Positions 23,615-30,754 of a DNA stretch of 35,395 nucleotides are shown piece after piece. Origin of the DNA: JBMYQA01 sp049600855 (GTDB taxonomy: Bacteria; Bacteroidota; Bacteroidia; Cytophagales; Flammeovirgaceae); assembly GCA_049600855.1 (NCBI GenBank), contig JBMYQA010000027.1:1-35395 (forward strand). The letters are read 5' to 3'. Every line of letters begins with the position of its first letter. Within the stretch, counting starts at the first letter, position 1. The translations under genes were made by a program, and so were the position numbers. The notes under the pieces are model-generated. The model saw nothing but the letters and a program-made list of their open reading frames with translations, ran no database searches and had not been told where the DNA came from.

Positions 23615-24170
23615 AAGATTTAGCTGCTTCTAAGGCTCGTTCGGCTTGTAAAATATGTCGTTGCGAATGTGCCACCAAAAATCTAAAAACATCACCCAAT
23701 CTCAAATAAATTAGCTTAAAAAACTCCAAAGGCACTTTTGTTTTATTCAAATCCAACGCTTTAGCAGCTTCTAATTGCTGAATCAGCGCTTTTTGGTAAG
23801 CTAAGAATTTAGGGATCACCTGATTGGCATCTAACTGACTTTCAGCAGGATTCATGCGCGCTAAGGTTTTCATTTTTTTGGCGTTTGAAGGCAAAACCAT
23901 ATTCACAAAATAGCCTCCGATTAGACCTGCTTTATACACTCGACTTGTTTCAGGATGGGCCGATTTAATACTTAATTTCTGTTGAATTTCATGCTGGTAG
24001 TAGGCACTGTAAAAGTTGAGATGTGTTAAGCATTCCAACACACTCCAGCTTGTTGGTTTTTCTTTCCAATTTAATAATGCATTTGATTCTTCAGCAAAGT
24101 GAAGGGAAACTTGTTCTGAGATGTTGAGCACTTCCTGTTGGAGTTGTTCTAAAAGTTCAAACTGTTTCAT
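23583..24170 (-). CDS. DinB-like protein
   Basis: 195 residues from the ATG at 24168-24170; a GTG at 24209 gives a longer but less likely start. It looks like a DinB/YfiT-type four-helix bundle, a superfamily of metal-dependent proteins including thiol S-transferases. WSVLECLTHLNFYSAYYQHEI (51-71) supplies the first metal His in the helix-2 position, and LVAHSQRHILQAERALE near residue 175 holds the later H...H pair. The middle (GGYFVNMVLPSNAKKMKTLARMNPAES) matches the usual loop of the DinB_2 group. It overlaps the TIGR02757 gene downstream. The Crp/Fnr gene upstream is separated by a terminator, so they are probably separate units. Confidence 0.8.
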   Translation of the reverse strand: MKQFELLEQLQQEVLNISEQVSLHFAEESNALLNWKEKPTSWSVLECLTHLNFYSAYYQHEIQQKLSIKSAHPETSRVYKAGLIGGYFVNMVLPSNAKKMKTLARMNPAESQLDANQVIPKFLAYQKALIQQLEAAKALDLNKTKVPLEFFKLIYLRLGDVFRFLVAHSQRHILQAERALEAAKSYEHPSVKNLS

Positions 24171-24217
24171 GGCTAAGCGATTTAGTTCGTTAGCAAAGCT
24201 AGGGCGCACTTCTAAAT

Positions 24218-24243
24218 AAAATCTTGATGAGAATCAAGATTTT
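24218..24243. terminator. Terminator after the Crp/Fnr gene
   Basis: AAAATCTTGAT (24218-24228), loop GAGA, ATCAAGATTTT (24233-24243): a perfect 11-bp stem with T-runs on either strand, touching the stop codon of the Crp/Fnr gene. Confidence 0.75.
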
Positions 24244-24812
24244 CACTTTCGGATACGACTCAGGGTTTCGGGAGACATGCCAAGGTAAGAGGCAATGTAT
24301 TTGAGCGGAACTTTTTGAAATAAGTGGCTACTTCGATGGAGTAAGCGCTCGTAACGCTCTTTTGGGGTAAATGTAAGCATTTCCACTTCACGTTGAATTT
24401 TACCCAGTAAGGCTTCTTCTGTGAGCTTTCGCCAAGCGCGCTCTAACTTGGGAAATCGCTCCACTACTTGGTAGAAATCCGAACGGGGAATACCAACTAC
24501 TTGGGTTGGTTTCAGGGCTTGAATGTAATAATCGGAAGGATTTGCTTTGATGAAAGAAGGGTAGGAGCAAATGAGCGTATTTTCATAAGCAAAACCCACG
24601 CAAATTTCCTCCGCTTTATTGGGATAATAAATGCGCATGCAACCGCTTTTGACAAAGTAAAGATGTTTTTCAACTTGGCCTTTACGGTTTAAAAACTCGC
24701 CTCGTTTAAGTTTTTTTTCCACCTGCCAATGCGCCATTAACTCCTGCATTTCATCAAGAGTAATGGCAACCTGATTTGCAAAAATAGCGTGTAATTTTGA
24801 GGCAAGTTCCAT
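24243..24812 (-). CDS. Crp/Fnr family transcriptional regulator
   Basis: 189 residues. Residues about 20-120 form the cyclic-nucleotide-binding beta-roll: KKLKRGEFLNRKGQVEKHLYFVKSGCMRIYY and the later ALKPTQVVGIPRSDFYQVVERFP. The dimerisation helix is KLERAWRKLTEEALLGKIQREVEML, and the DNA-binding helix-turn-helix is PLKYIASYLGMSPETLSRIRK right at the C-terminus. The LSRIRK ending without further residues is the usual short Bacteroidota form. The phosphate-binding cassette of true cAMP receptors (GE.A) is not evident, so the ligand may not be cAMP. Targets are unknown; no strong TGTGA-type dyad is seen at the neighbouring starts. Confidence 0.9.
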   Translation of the reverse strand: MELASKLHAIFANQVAITLDEMQELMAHWQVEKKLKRGEFLNRKGQVEKHLYFVKSGCMRIYYPNKAEEICVGFAYENTLICSYPSFIKANPSDYYIQALKPTQVVGIPRSDFYQVVERFPKLERAWRKLTEEALLGKIQREVEMLTFTPKERYERLLHRSSHLFQKVPLKYIASYLGMSPETLSRIRK

Positions 24813-24823
24813 AAAGCACTTGC

Positions 24824-25474
24824 TTAAGATGCTGACCCCATTTTTTTAGCATATAATGCTTTACTCTCTTTCACGGTCACGCTCAATTCATCCATGATAT
24901 CAGCCACTCGTGATTCAATATTTTTCAAGCCTTGATTAATTTGTGCAATTTGTCCAATGGCTACTGCCGCTTCCAAGGATTTTACAATATCGACCGCCTC
25001 GGCATGTAAGCCACGCAGCTTTTCGATGGCTTTTGAGGTGTTTTTTAAGGTTTCATTGTACTCTTCTCTCGATTTTGCCAAGGCTTCTGTCAATTGTTTT
25101 TTCGTTTTGTCATCGCTCAGGCTCTCAATTTGGCGGGTAATGGCTGCAAATAAGTTATCTGCTTTCTTTCTTAAATCTTCATACTCTTTATTGAGATGCT
25201 TCACGCGTTTATTCACTTTTTCCCATTTGCCATATACCGCCGCAAATTCTTTATCTACATTTTTAGCGTCTTGTAACGCTTGCTGCAAGGCAGATAAACT
25301 TTCTAAACTGGTATTTACTTGTTTGTTGGCGCGTTCTTTTTGTTTTTCGAATGAGGCAATTTGCGTTTTAAACTCCTGTTTAAATTTAGGAAGTCCTTCA
25401 GGACTCTTGCCTCTGTGACAAGCAACGAGTCCTATAATGATTACGAACAAAAAAATAGATTGGTGTTTCAACAT
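24824..25474 (-). CDS. Coiled-coil lipoprotein, unknown function
   Basis: 216 residues. It has a lipoprotein signal (MLKHQSIFLFVIIIGLVAC) with lipobox LVAC and lipidated C19, so it is anchored in the outer or inner membrane. The mature protein is almost wholly helical and charged: FKQEFKTQIASFEKQKERANKQ, KVNKRVKHLNKEYEDLRKKADNL, then SREEYNETLKNTSKAIEKL and VADIMDELSVTVKESKALYAKK. This indicates two or three long coiled-coil helices, comparable to spacer or chaperone-like periplasmic proteins. No enzymatic motif is seen. It is 11 bp upstream of the Crp/Fnr gene on the same strand, so co-transcription is likely. Confidence 0.75.
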   Translation of the reverse strand: MLKHQSIFLFVIIIGLVACHRGKSPEGLPKFKQEFKTQIASFEKQKERANKQVNTSLESLSALQQALQDAKNVDKEFAAVYGKWEKVNKRVKHLNKEYEDLRKKADNLFAAITRQIESLSDDKTKKQLTEALAKSREEYNETLKNTSKAIEKLRGLHAEAVDIVKSLEAAVAIGQIAQINQGLKNIESRVADIMDELSVTVKESKALYAKKMGSAS

Positions 25475-25564
25475 CGTTATAGCATTTTAGATGATGCAAT
25501 TAATTTACAAGTATACGGATGAAGATTTAAAGACTAAGAAAAGTTTAAAATTATTGGGAATATT

Positions 25565-25729
25565 CTAGTGCTCTGTCACACTTGAAATGACGGTAATCTA
25601 AGTTGAATTTGTTCAATTTCAGCGTTAAAAAATCGTCCCGTAGCGCTGCTATGTGACAATTTTTTGCCTAGAACTTACACAAATTCAAAACATACTTAAC
25701 TCGCCATTTCAAATGTGACACAGTACTAG
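25565..25729. mobile_element. Fold-back (MITE-like) element 2, 165 bp
   Basis: The ends are 27-nt inverted repeats, 25565-25591 (CTAGTGCTCTGTCACACTTG...) against 25703-25729, matching at 23 of 27. TTGAATTTGT pairs with ACAAATTCAA further in. Around the centre an 18-nt arm AAAAAATCGTCCCGTAGC pairs at 15 of 18 with GCTATGTGACAATTTTTT. The core GCGCTGCTAT at 25643-25652 is exactly central, as in element 1. It has no coding capacity. It separates the divergent lipoprotein and cyclase genes. Confidence 0.7.
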
Positions 25730-25880
25730 TTCATTTCAAGAAGCCTATGTTACGATTCAGCCTACTTATTTGACGGTTCAAGGATATTCCCTATTATATG
25801 TAAGTAATCTAATGCAAATTTGTGTTATCTATTAGGATGGAGTGTACCATTTTATCCTTGCAAAAGACTAAATCACCACT

Positions 25881-27041
25881 ATGAATGCATTAGACCTCTA
25901 CAAAACCCGAAAAATAGCCTTCTTTGCCATAGGAGGAACGCTCTCCGCGCTCTTCTATTCACTCATGGAACAGATGATTTTGCATGGTGCCAAAGCCCCA
26001 ATCGACTGTTTGATGAATAACATACTCGGAGGTATTCTCATCAATCTAATATTTGGTTGTTTCATGGGCATTGTGGTGGGGATGTTTGAAGTGTTTCTGT
26101 TTAACAAACGGATGAGAAGTAAAAACTTTGGGCAGTTGCTGTGGCTAAAAACAGGAATTTACTTGCTACTGTTTACTTTTTCAGCGGTAATGATTGTGTT
26201 TACGCATGCCATGTATGACTTAAATGCACCAATTTATCACAAGGCAGTCGTTGAGCAAGCATTAAGCGCCATTCAAGGCATCTACTTACCACTATTTTTA
26301 ATCTATGTAACTACTTGGGTGACTGGGTCCATCTTTTTACTCCAGATGAGTGAGAAGTTGGGAAATGGTGTATTATGGCAGTTTTTATTAGGGAAATACC
26401 ATCGGCCAAAGCAAGAACAACGCGCATTTATGTTCTTGGACATGAAAGATTCTACCAGCATTGCCGAACGAATCGGCAGCCAAAAGTTTTATCAACTTCT
26501 CAATGATTTTTTTGCAGATATGACTGATACGATCCTAAGGTATCAAGGGGAAATTTATCAATATGTTGGAGATGAAATTATCATCACTTGGCAAGTTGGT
26601 AAACACGATCGTGCTGCATTAATTCATTGTTTCTATGAAATTGACCAAGCCATTCAAAAGAAAGGAAGTTATTACCTCAAACAATACGGCTTTATTCCTG
26701 AGTTTAAGGCAGGTATTCACGAAGGACAAGTAACGGTTGGGGAAGTAGGGACTATCAAGCGTGAAATTGTGTTTTCTGGTGATGTATTGAATACCACTTC
26801 CAGAATTCAGGGATTGTGTAATCAATACGAAACTAAGTTGTTAGTCTCGGATGTATTTTATGCGTTACTGCCCGAAATGACACAACAAATTGTGGGGGAA
26901 TCTATGGGGAAGGTTCGGTTGAAAGGCAAAGCCGAAATGGTTGGTATTGTGAAGATTACCCCTGAATATTCGTCTATTTATCGGGTGCATTGGCAGCCAG
27001 AGCTACCAGTGATTGGGAAAAAATACATTGAAGTAGTCTAA
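25881..27041 (+). CDS. Membrane-anchored class III adenylate/guanylate cyclase
   Basis: 386 residues. Makes cyclic nucleotide on the cytoplasmic side. Four membrane helices lie at about 12-34, 48-74, 90-110 and 128-156, forming a compact sensor or anchor without a HAMP domain. The cyclase domain (178-375) keeps both metal aspartates, D187 in MFLDMKDSTSIAERIG and D231 in YQYVGDEIIITW. The glycine hairpin region is FKAGIHEGQVTVGEVG, and the catalytic Asn and Arg are N304 and R308 in GDVLNTTSRIQG, so it should be active. It heads a run of four closely spaced genes (methyltransferase, LytS kinase, LytTR regulator). Whether ATP or GTP is used cannot be fixed by eye. A Crp/Fnr regulator lies about 1 kb away, divergently. 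Confidence 0.9.
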   Translation: MNALDLYKTRKIAFFAIGGTLSALFYSLMEQMILHGAKAPIDCLMNNILGGILINLIFGCFMGIVVGMFEVFLFNKRMRSKNFGQLLWLKTGIYLLLFTFSAVMIVFTHAMYDLNAPIYHKAVVEQALSAIQGIYLPLFLIYVTTWVTGSIFLLQMSEKLGNGVLWQFLLGKYHRPKQEQRAFMFLDMKDSTSIAERIGSQKFYQLLNDFFADMTDTILRYQGEIYQYVGDEIIITWQVGKHDRAALIHCFYEIDQAIQKKGSYYLKQYGFIPEFKAGIHEGQVTVGEVGTIKREIVFSGDVLNTTSRIQGLCNQYETKLLVSDVFYALLPEMTQQIVGESMGKVRLKGKAEMVGIVKITPEYSSIYRVHWQPELPVIGKKYIEVV

Positions 27042-27094
27042 ATAAATCAGTACTTTTATAGCAATATTTTTTGAGCGGATTTAATGCAGAACTT

Positions 27095-27711
27095 ATGAGC
27101 ATTTTAGAAGAGCCATTTATAGAACCACGCGATGACCTTGACTCGTCTTCAACAGCAGTACCTGATCAGGACGATGAACGGAGAAGTCTGTTTACCCTTG
27201 AACAATTAGATATTCAATGCTCAGATCGAATTTTAGAAGTTGGGTTTGGTCTCGGAAAAACCTTGCAAAAGCTCGGTAAATTCGTAGACAAGCAAGTGGA
27301 GTTGAAGGGAATTGAACGTGATGTGCATGCATTCCGCAAGGCTTACCACAGCAACCAAGCGGCAATTGAACGTGGAGAAATCGACATTTACCATACCTGT
27401 CTGTGGGATNNNNNNNNNNTTTCCAAACACCAGAAGATTATTACCATACCATATATACCAATAATGTTCATGTGATGTGGGAAAATCCGATCACTGAATT
27501 CCGATTTATGCGAGAGTTGCTGGCAGTAGGAGGGAAGTTGGTGACTATTTTTAATCCAGTTACTGCCCAAAACCACGAGGAAGTGATTTTTAAGGCTTAT
27601 GAGCTGGTGGAGCAATACGTTGAAGCTGGTTTTGAAGAAATTCATGTGGCTTATGATAATGAGCAACAGATGAATGCAAAAACCTTAATCAGTGTAGTTG
27701 GCTATAAATGA
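27095..27711 (+). CDS. Class I SAM-dependent methyltransferase-like protein, interrupted by an assembly gap
   Basis: About 205 residues, with ten N (27410-27419) after codon 105; the two halves need different frames only because the gap length is arbitrary. I start at the ATG at 27095, not the TTG at 27071. The SAM-binding motif I is RILEVGFGLGKTLQKLG, and the acidic end of strand 2 is in ELKGIERDVHAFRKA. After the gap come NPITEFRFMRELLAVGGKLVTIFNP, the usual post-IV strand of the Rossmann-like fold, and VEAGFEEIHVAYDNEQQMNAKTLISVVGYK, the final strands. It is a small-molecule-type methyltransferase; substrate unknown. It lies 53 bp after the cyclase gene and 6 bp before the kinase gene, so it belongs to the same operon. 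Confidence 0.8.
27410..27419. other. Assembly gap (10 N)
   Basis: Falls in the methyltransferase gene between the CLWD and FQTPEDYYHT stretches. The true number of missing bases is unknown. Confidence 0.95.
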
Positions 27712-27717
27712 TAAGTT

Positions 27718-28857
27718 ATGAAAGTTGCCCGTAAGATAAATCAAAATATCAAACAAAACTTGCTGAAATATGGCTTTCGAATAGTTGCAGCATGCATGAT
27801 TTTTATCTTTTTTAAGGCAATGATGGAAGAGGATGTGGAAGGGCTCTTCACGTTTGATAAAAGAGCAATTGCTTACCTGACCTTTACATTTACCATGGTT
27901 TTGGGAATGTGGGAAGTGACCGATGCCGTTTTTTGTTGGGTAAGTAACAAAGCAGGAGATGGCCCCGTGCGGTATAAAGGAATTACACAGTATTTAATCA
28001 TTTGCATTTTCATTACGGTAGTACTGGCTCCGTTCATTGCCTATTTAGACGTATATGGATTAGCAGGCTGGCTCAATTGCCCCATTGGTGACTTAGAAGT
28101 CGCTTATTACCAAAGTTGTGTCGGAAGTATGGGCGTAGGCACATTTATGACCGTAACTAATCTGGTTCATCATTTTATACGATACGAAAAACAAGTAGAG
28201 GTATTCCAAGAACAACTGAAACAATCTGAAATCTTATCTAAGTACGAAAGTTTAAAGAATCAGATTAACCCACATTTTCTATTCAATAGCTTTAGCGTAT
28301 TGACCTCACTGATTTATAAAGATCAAGACATGGCGGCAGATTTTACCACACAGTTATCTAAAATTTATCGTTATGTTTTAGAAAATAAAGAGAAAGATTT
28401 GGTGACTTTAAAAGAAGAAGTACAGTTTATCCGTTCCTTTTTCTTTTTGCTGAAAATTAGGCATGCAGAAGCCATGCACATGAATATCAGTTTAAGTGTA
28501 CGCACTGGAAATACCTTTATTCCCCCATTGGCCCTCCAAATGTTGGTTGAAAATGCAATTAAACACAACAGTTTTACTACTGAGCGTCCCTTATACATCG
28601 AGATTTTTAACGATACCGAAGGGTATTTAGTCGTACAAAATAACATTCAAAAACGGGTTAATCCTCCCGAATCGACTCATGTTGGCTTAAAGAATATCAA
28701 AGAGCGCTATGCCCTTCATACCCATGAAGCATTACAAATAGAGTGCGTGAATCATCTATTTCGGGTGAGAATACCGATGCTCTCTGGGAATACATTGAAG
28801 TATAAAAAAGCAAGTCAAGCGTCATTGGATTCCCAACTGATTTATGCCAAGAATTAG
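27718..28857 (+). CDS. LytS-family sensor histidine kinase
   Basis: 379 residues. The N-terminal 155 residues hold four hydrophobic helices (about 20-35, 52-72, 92-110, 135-152) and no large periplasmic sensor. A linker coiled coil (YEKQVEVFQEQLKQSEILSKYESLK) leads to the His_kinase domain, with the phospho-acceptor H186 in NQINPHFLFNSFSVL. The ATPase N-box is LQMLVENAIKHN (N279), and the G-box region is HVGLKNIKERYALH near residue 330. It phosphorylates the LytTR response regulator 11 bp downstream. Such pairs in Bacteroidota sense membrane or small-molecule signals. Confidence 0.92.
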   Translation: MKVARKINQNIKQNLLKYGFRIVAACMIFIFFKAMMEEDVEGLFTFDKRAIAYLTFTFTMVLGMWEVTDAVFCWVSNKAGDGPVRYKGITQYLIICIFITVVLAPFIAYLDVYGLAGWLNCPIGDLEVAYYQSCVGSMGVGTFMTVTNLVHHFIRYEKQVEVFQEQLKQSEILSKYESLKNQINPHFLFNSFSVLTSLIYKDQDMAADFTTQLSKIYRYVLENKEKDLVTLKEEVQFIRSFFFLLKIRHAEAMHMNISLSVRTGNTFIPPLALQMLVENAIKHNSFTTERPLYIEIFNDTEGYLVVQNNIQKRVNPPESTHVGLKNIKERYALHTHEALQIECVNHLFRVRIPMLSGNTLKYKKASQASLDSQLIYAKN

Positions 28858-28868
28858 AATGTGCAGCT

Positions 28869-29615
28869 ATGAAAGTACTGATTGTAGAAGATGAAGAATT
28901 AACTGCCGATCACTTTTGTCAATTATTACAGCGATGCGATGCTTCCATTGAAGTGCTTCAACATGCAAACTCCGTGAAGAATGCCGTTGGTTGGCTAAAA
29001 GGAAATCCAACGCCAGATTTGATTTTTTTGGATATTGAACTGGGAGATGGCACAGGTTTCGATGTATTGGAAGAATCCCAAACTGTTGCACCAATTGTGT
29101 TTACGACCGCTTATAATGAATTCGCAATCAGGGCATTTCGTTATAACAGCTTGCACTACTTATTGAAACCCATAGATTTCCAAGATTTGAAAGAAGCCCT
29201 AACTAAAATAGGTCCTCAGCTCCACACAGCAGCACAGCCAGATTTCACTGAAATCAAGAATTTATTAAGCACATCCTATAAAAAGCGTTTTATGGTAAAG
29301 ATTGGAGATCAATACCAACACGTTGTTATTCAGGATATTGCCTACTTCCGATTTGAGAAAGGATTTGCCATTTTATGCACCCACAACAATCGCGAACTGC
29401 CCATCGATTATTCCCTCGATCAACTGGCGGAAATGCTCAATCCCTTAGATTTTTTTCGCCTAAATCGAAAGTACATTGTTTCTATAGCATCCATCAGACA
29501 AGTCCATACCTATTTCAATAGTCGTTTATTGGTGAAGTTATGCCCTGAAGTAATGGAAGAAGTGATTGTAAGTCGCGACCGTGTGGCTAACTTCAAAAAG
29601 TGGCTGGATGTGTAA
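28869..29615 (+). CDS. LytTR family response regulator
   Basis: 248 residues. The receiver domain (1-120) has the acidic pocket in VEDEE (7-9), phospho-acceptor D55 in LIFLDIELGDGTG, the conserved Thr in IVFTTAYNEFAIRAF and K100 in YLLKPID. The LytTR DNA-binding domain (about 140-248) contains FMVKIGDQYQHVVIQDIAYFRFEKGF, PIDYSLDQLAEMLNPLDFFRLNRKYIVSI and VIVSRDRVANFKKWL, a ten-stranded beta DNA-binding fold. The partner kinase is immediately upstream. It ends 8 bp before the frameshifted lipoprotein gene, which is convergent. Confidence 0.95.
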   Translation: MKVLIVEDEELTADHFCQLLQRCDASIEVLQHANSVKNAVGWLKGNPTPDLIFLDIELGDGTGFDVLEESQTVAPIVFTTAYNEFAIRAFRYNSLHYLLKPIDFQDLKEALTKIGPQLHTAAQPDFTEIKNLLSTSYKKRFMVKIGDQYQHVVIQDIAYFRFEKGFAILCTHNNRELPIDYSLDQLAEMLNPLDFFRLNRKYIVSIASIRQVHTYFNSRLLVKLCPEVMEEVIVSRDRVANFKKWLDV

Positions 29616-29623
29616 CATTTAAT

Positions 29624-29802
29624 TTATGGAATGATATCTTTCTCTTGAACATAAATGCCGATCAGTTCGCCATTTTTTCGTTGCATTCGGATGAGGTATA
29701 ACTTTCCTTTTGTTTCCAATAATTCTCCAACACATTCATTTCCCTTGTACCGAAACTTAATCAGTTTTTCGCTTGGATTTTGAGGTGTATATAGCTGAAT
29801 CG
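29624..29802 (-). pseudogene. Out-of-frame C-terminal extension of the lipoprotein gene
   Basis: In the -1 frame from the stop of the gene at 29803-30393, the minus strand stays open for about 60 codons (VAIQLYTPQNPSEKLIKFRY... to QEKDIIP, stop 29624-29626). The composition is coding-like, a beta-rich SH3/Tudor-like stretch similar to the last domain of the upstream gene, but there is no usable start codon. A missing G in the GG run at 29806-29807 would fuse the two (…IPIER-VAIQLY…). Either a sequencing indel or a real frameshift mutation is likely. Confidence 0.6.
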
Positions 29803-30393
29803 CTACCTTTCAATGGGTATGGCTATAGACTCATCTTTTAAAAGCTTAGATTCATAGACGTGTTTAATTTTTAGCTGATTATTTAGATCAAAAAATTTGA
29901 TTACATACCTGCCTCTATCAAAATCTAATACTTGTGCATGGGTCGAATAACGCTTGTTATTATGATTACGAACATAAATTACGTGTTCTCCTAATTCGAA
30001 TTTAGGTGATGTTTTGCCATGTGTGAACTCCTTTAAGTTTGACTCAATTTTTGTTGAATCTGAGAAGTCAATAATCTCTGCAGAAACGGTAACTTTAGTG
30101 GTAGAGAACGGGAAAATAAGTGTTTTTTTAAAATCAATAGTCGTTTGACCAATGGCTTGCCCTGGTTTTAAATTGCAGTTTAAATATAAATTTCGCTTAG
30201 CTTCTAACACTAAAGCATCTTTTTGGTTTCCACCTATACCAAGAAAATGAGCGGTTGAAGCGCTACCAAAAGCAAAGCGTACAGCTGAGAAATTATTACT
30301 AGTAATTGCCGCACTTCCTCCGCTGATAGAGCCAATATGCGATGTGCAAGAAGCACAAATGATGATAAATAAAAGCCAAGTTAATTGTTTCAT
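29803..30393 (-). CDS. Lipoprotein, DUF6567-like, probably truncated by a frameshift
   Basis: 196 residues as read. A lipoprotein signal (MKQLTWLLFIIICASC, lipidated C16) anchors it. Residues 17-105 (GSISGGSAAITSNNF, then AHFLGIGGNQKDALVLEAKRNLYLN and KKTLIFPFSTTKVTVSAEII) match my recollection of a small Bacteroidota lipoprotein family, DUF6567, with the GIGG...A...EA...L pattern. Residues 130-180 form an additional SH3/Tudor-like beta domain (ELGEHVIYVRNHNN...YVIKFFDLNNQLKIKHV). The reading frame then stops, but a second coding-like segment continues in another frame down to 29624. No function is known. Confidence 0.7.
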   Translation of the reverse strand: MKQLTWLLFIIICASCTSHIGSISGGSAAITSNNFSAVRFAFGSASTAHFLGIGGNQKDALVLEAKRNLYLNCNLKPGQAIGQTTIDFKKTLIFPFSTTKVTVSAEIIDFSDSTKIESNLKEFTHGKTSPKFELGEHVIYVRNHNNKRYSTHAQVLDFDRGRYVIKFFDLNNQLKIKHVYESKLLKDESIAIPIER

Positions 30394-30754
30394 TATTAGA
30401 AAGTTAAACTAGAAGTGATTTGTTGTTTCTTTTGAAAGATGCAAACTTATTGAAGCAAATTAGAATGAAGAAGTCTAACTATATATCTGGTTAGAAAAAG
30501 CGTATAAATTTCAGGAATCATTTCATAGTTGGCTAAAGTTGATAGAGGGTGTTGAGTTACAGTGGAAATATACGTTATACGTTATTGTGATTTAATTCAT
30601 AAAATATGATAATTCCGATATCGAATCTCATTAAAGGATTGTATTCGCTAGTTGAATTTGTTAACTTCATCGCGGTTTATTCCAAACAGCACTTACTTAA
30701 ACAAACTAAACTTCATTTGTTCTTGCGATGAACACATTCAAACAACATTGCCTC
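30394..30754. other. Divergent intergenic region
   Basis: AT-rich. A short tandem TATACGTTATACGTTAT lies near 30570, and TTCATTTG before the macroglobulin start is a near-consensus -7 box. Nothing else is recognisable. Confidence 0.4.

Noticed and set aside
29800..29812. Programmed -1 frameshifting in the lipoprotein gene
   Set aside because: The site (GAAAGGTAG) is not a slippery X XXY YYZ heptamer and no downstream stem is evident; an indel is simpler.
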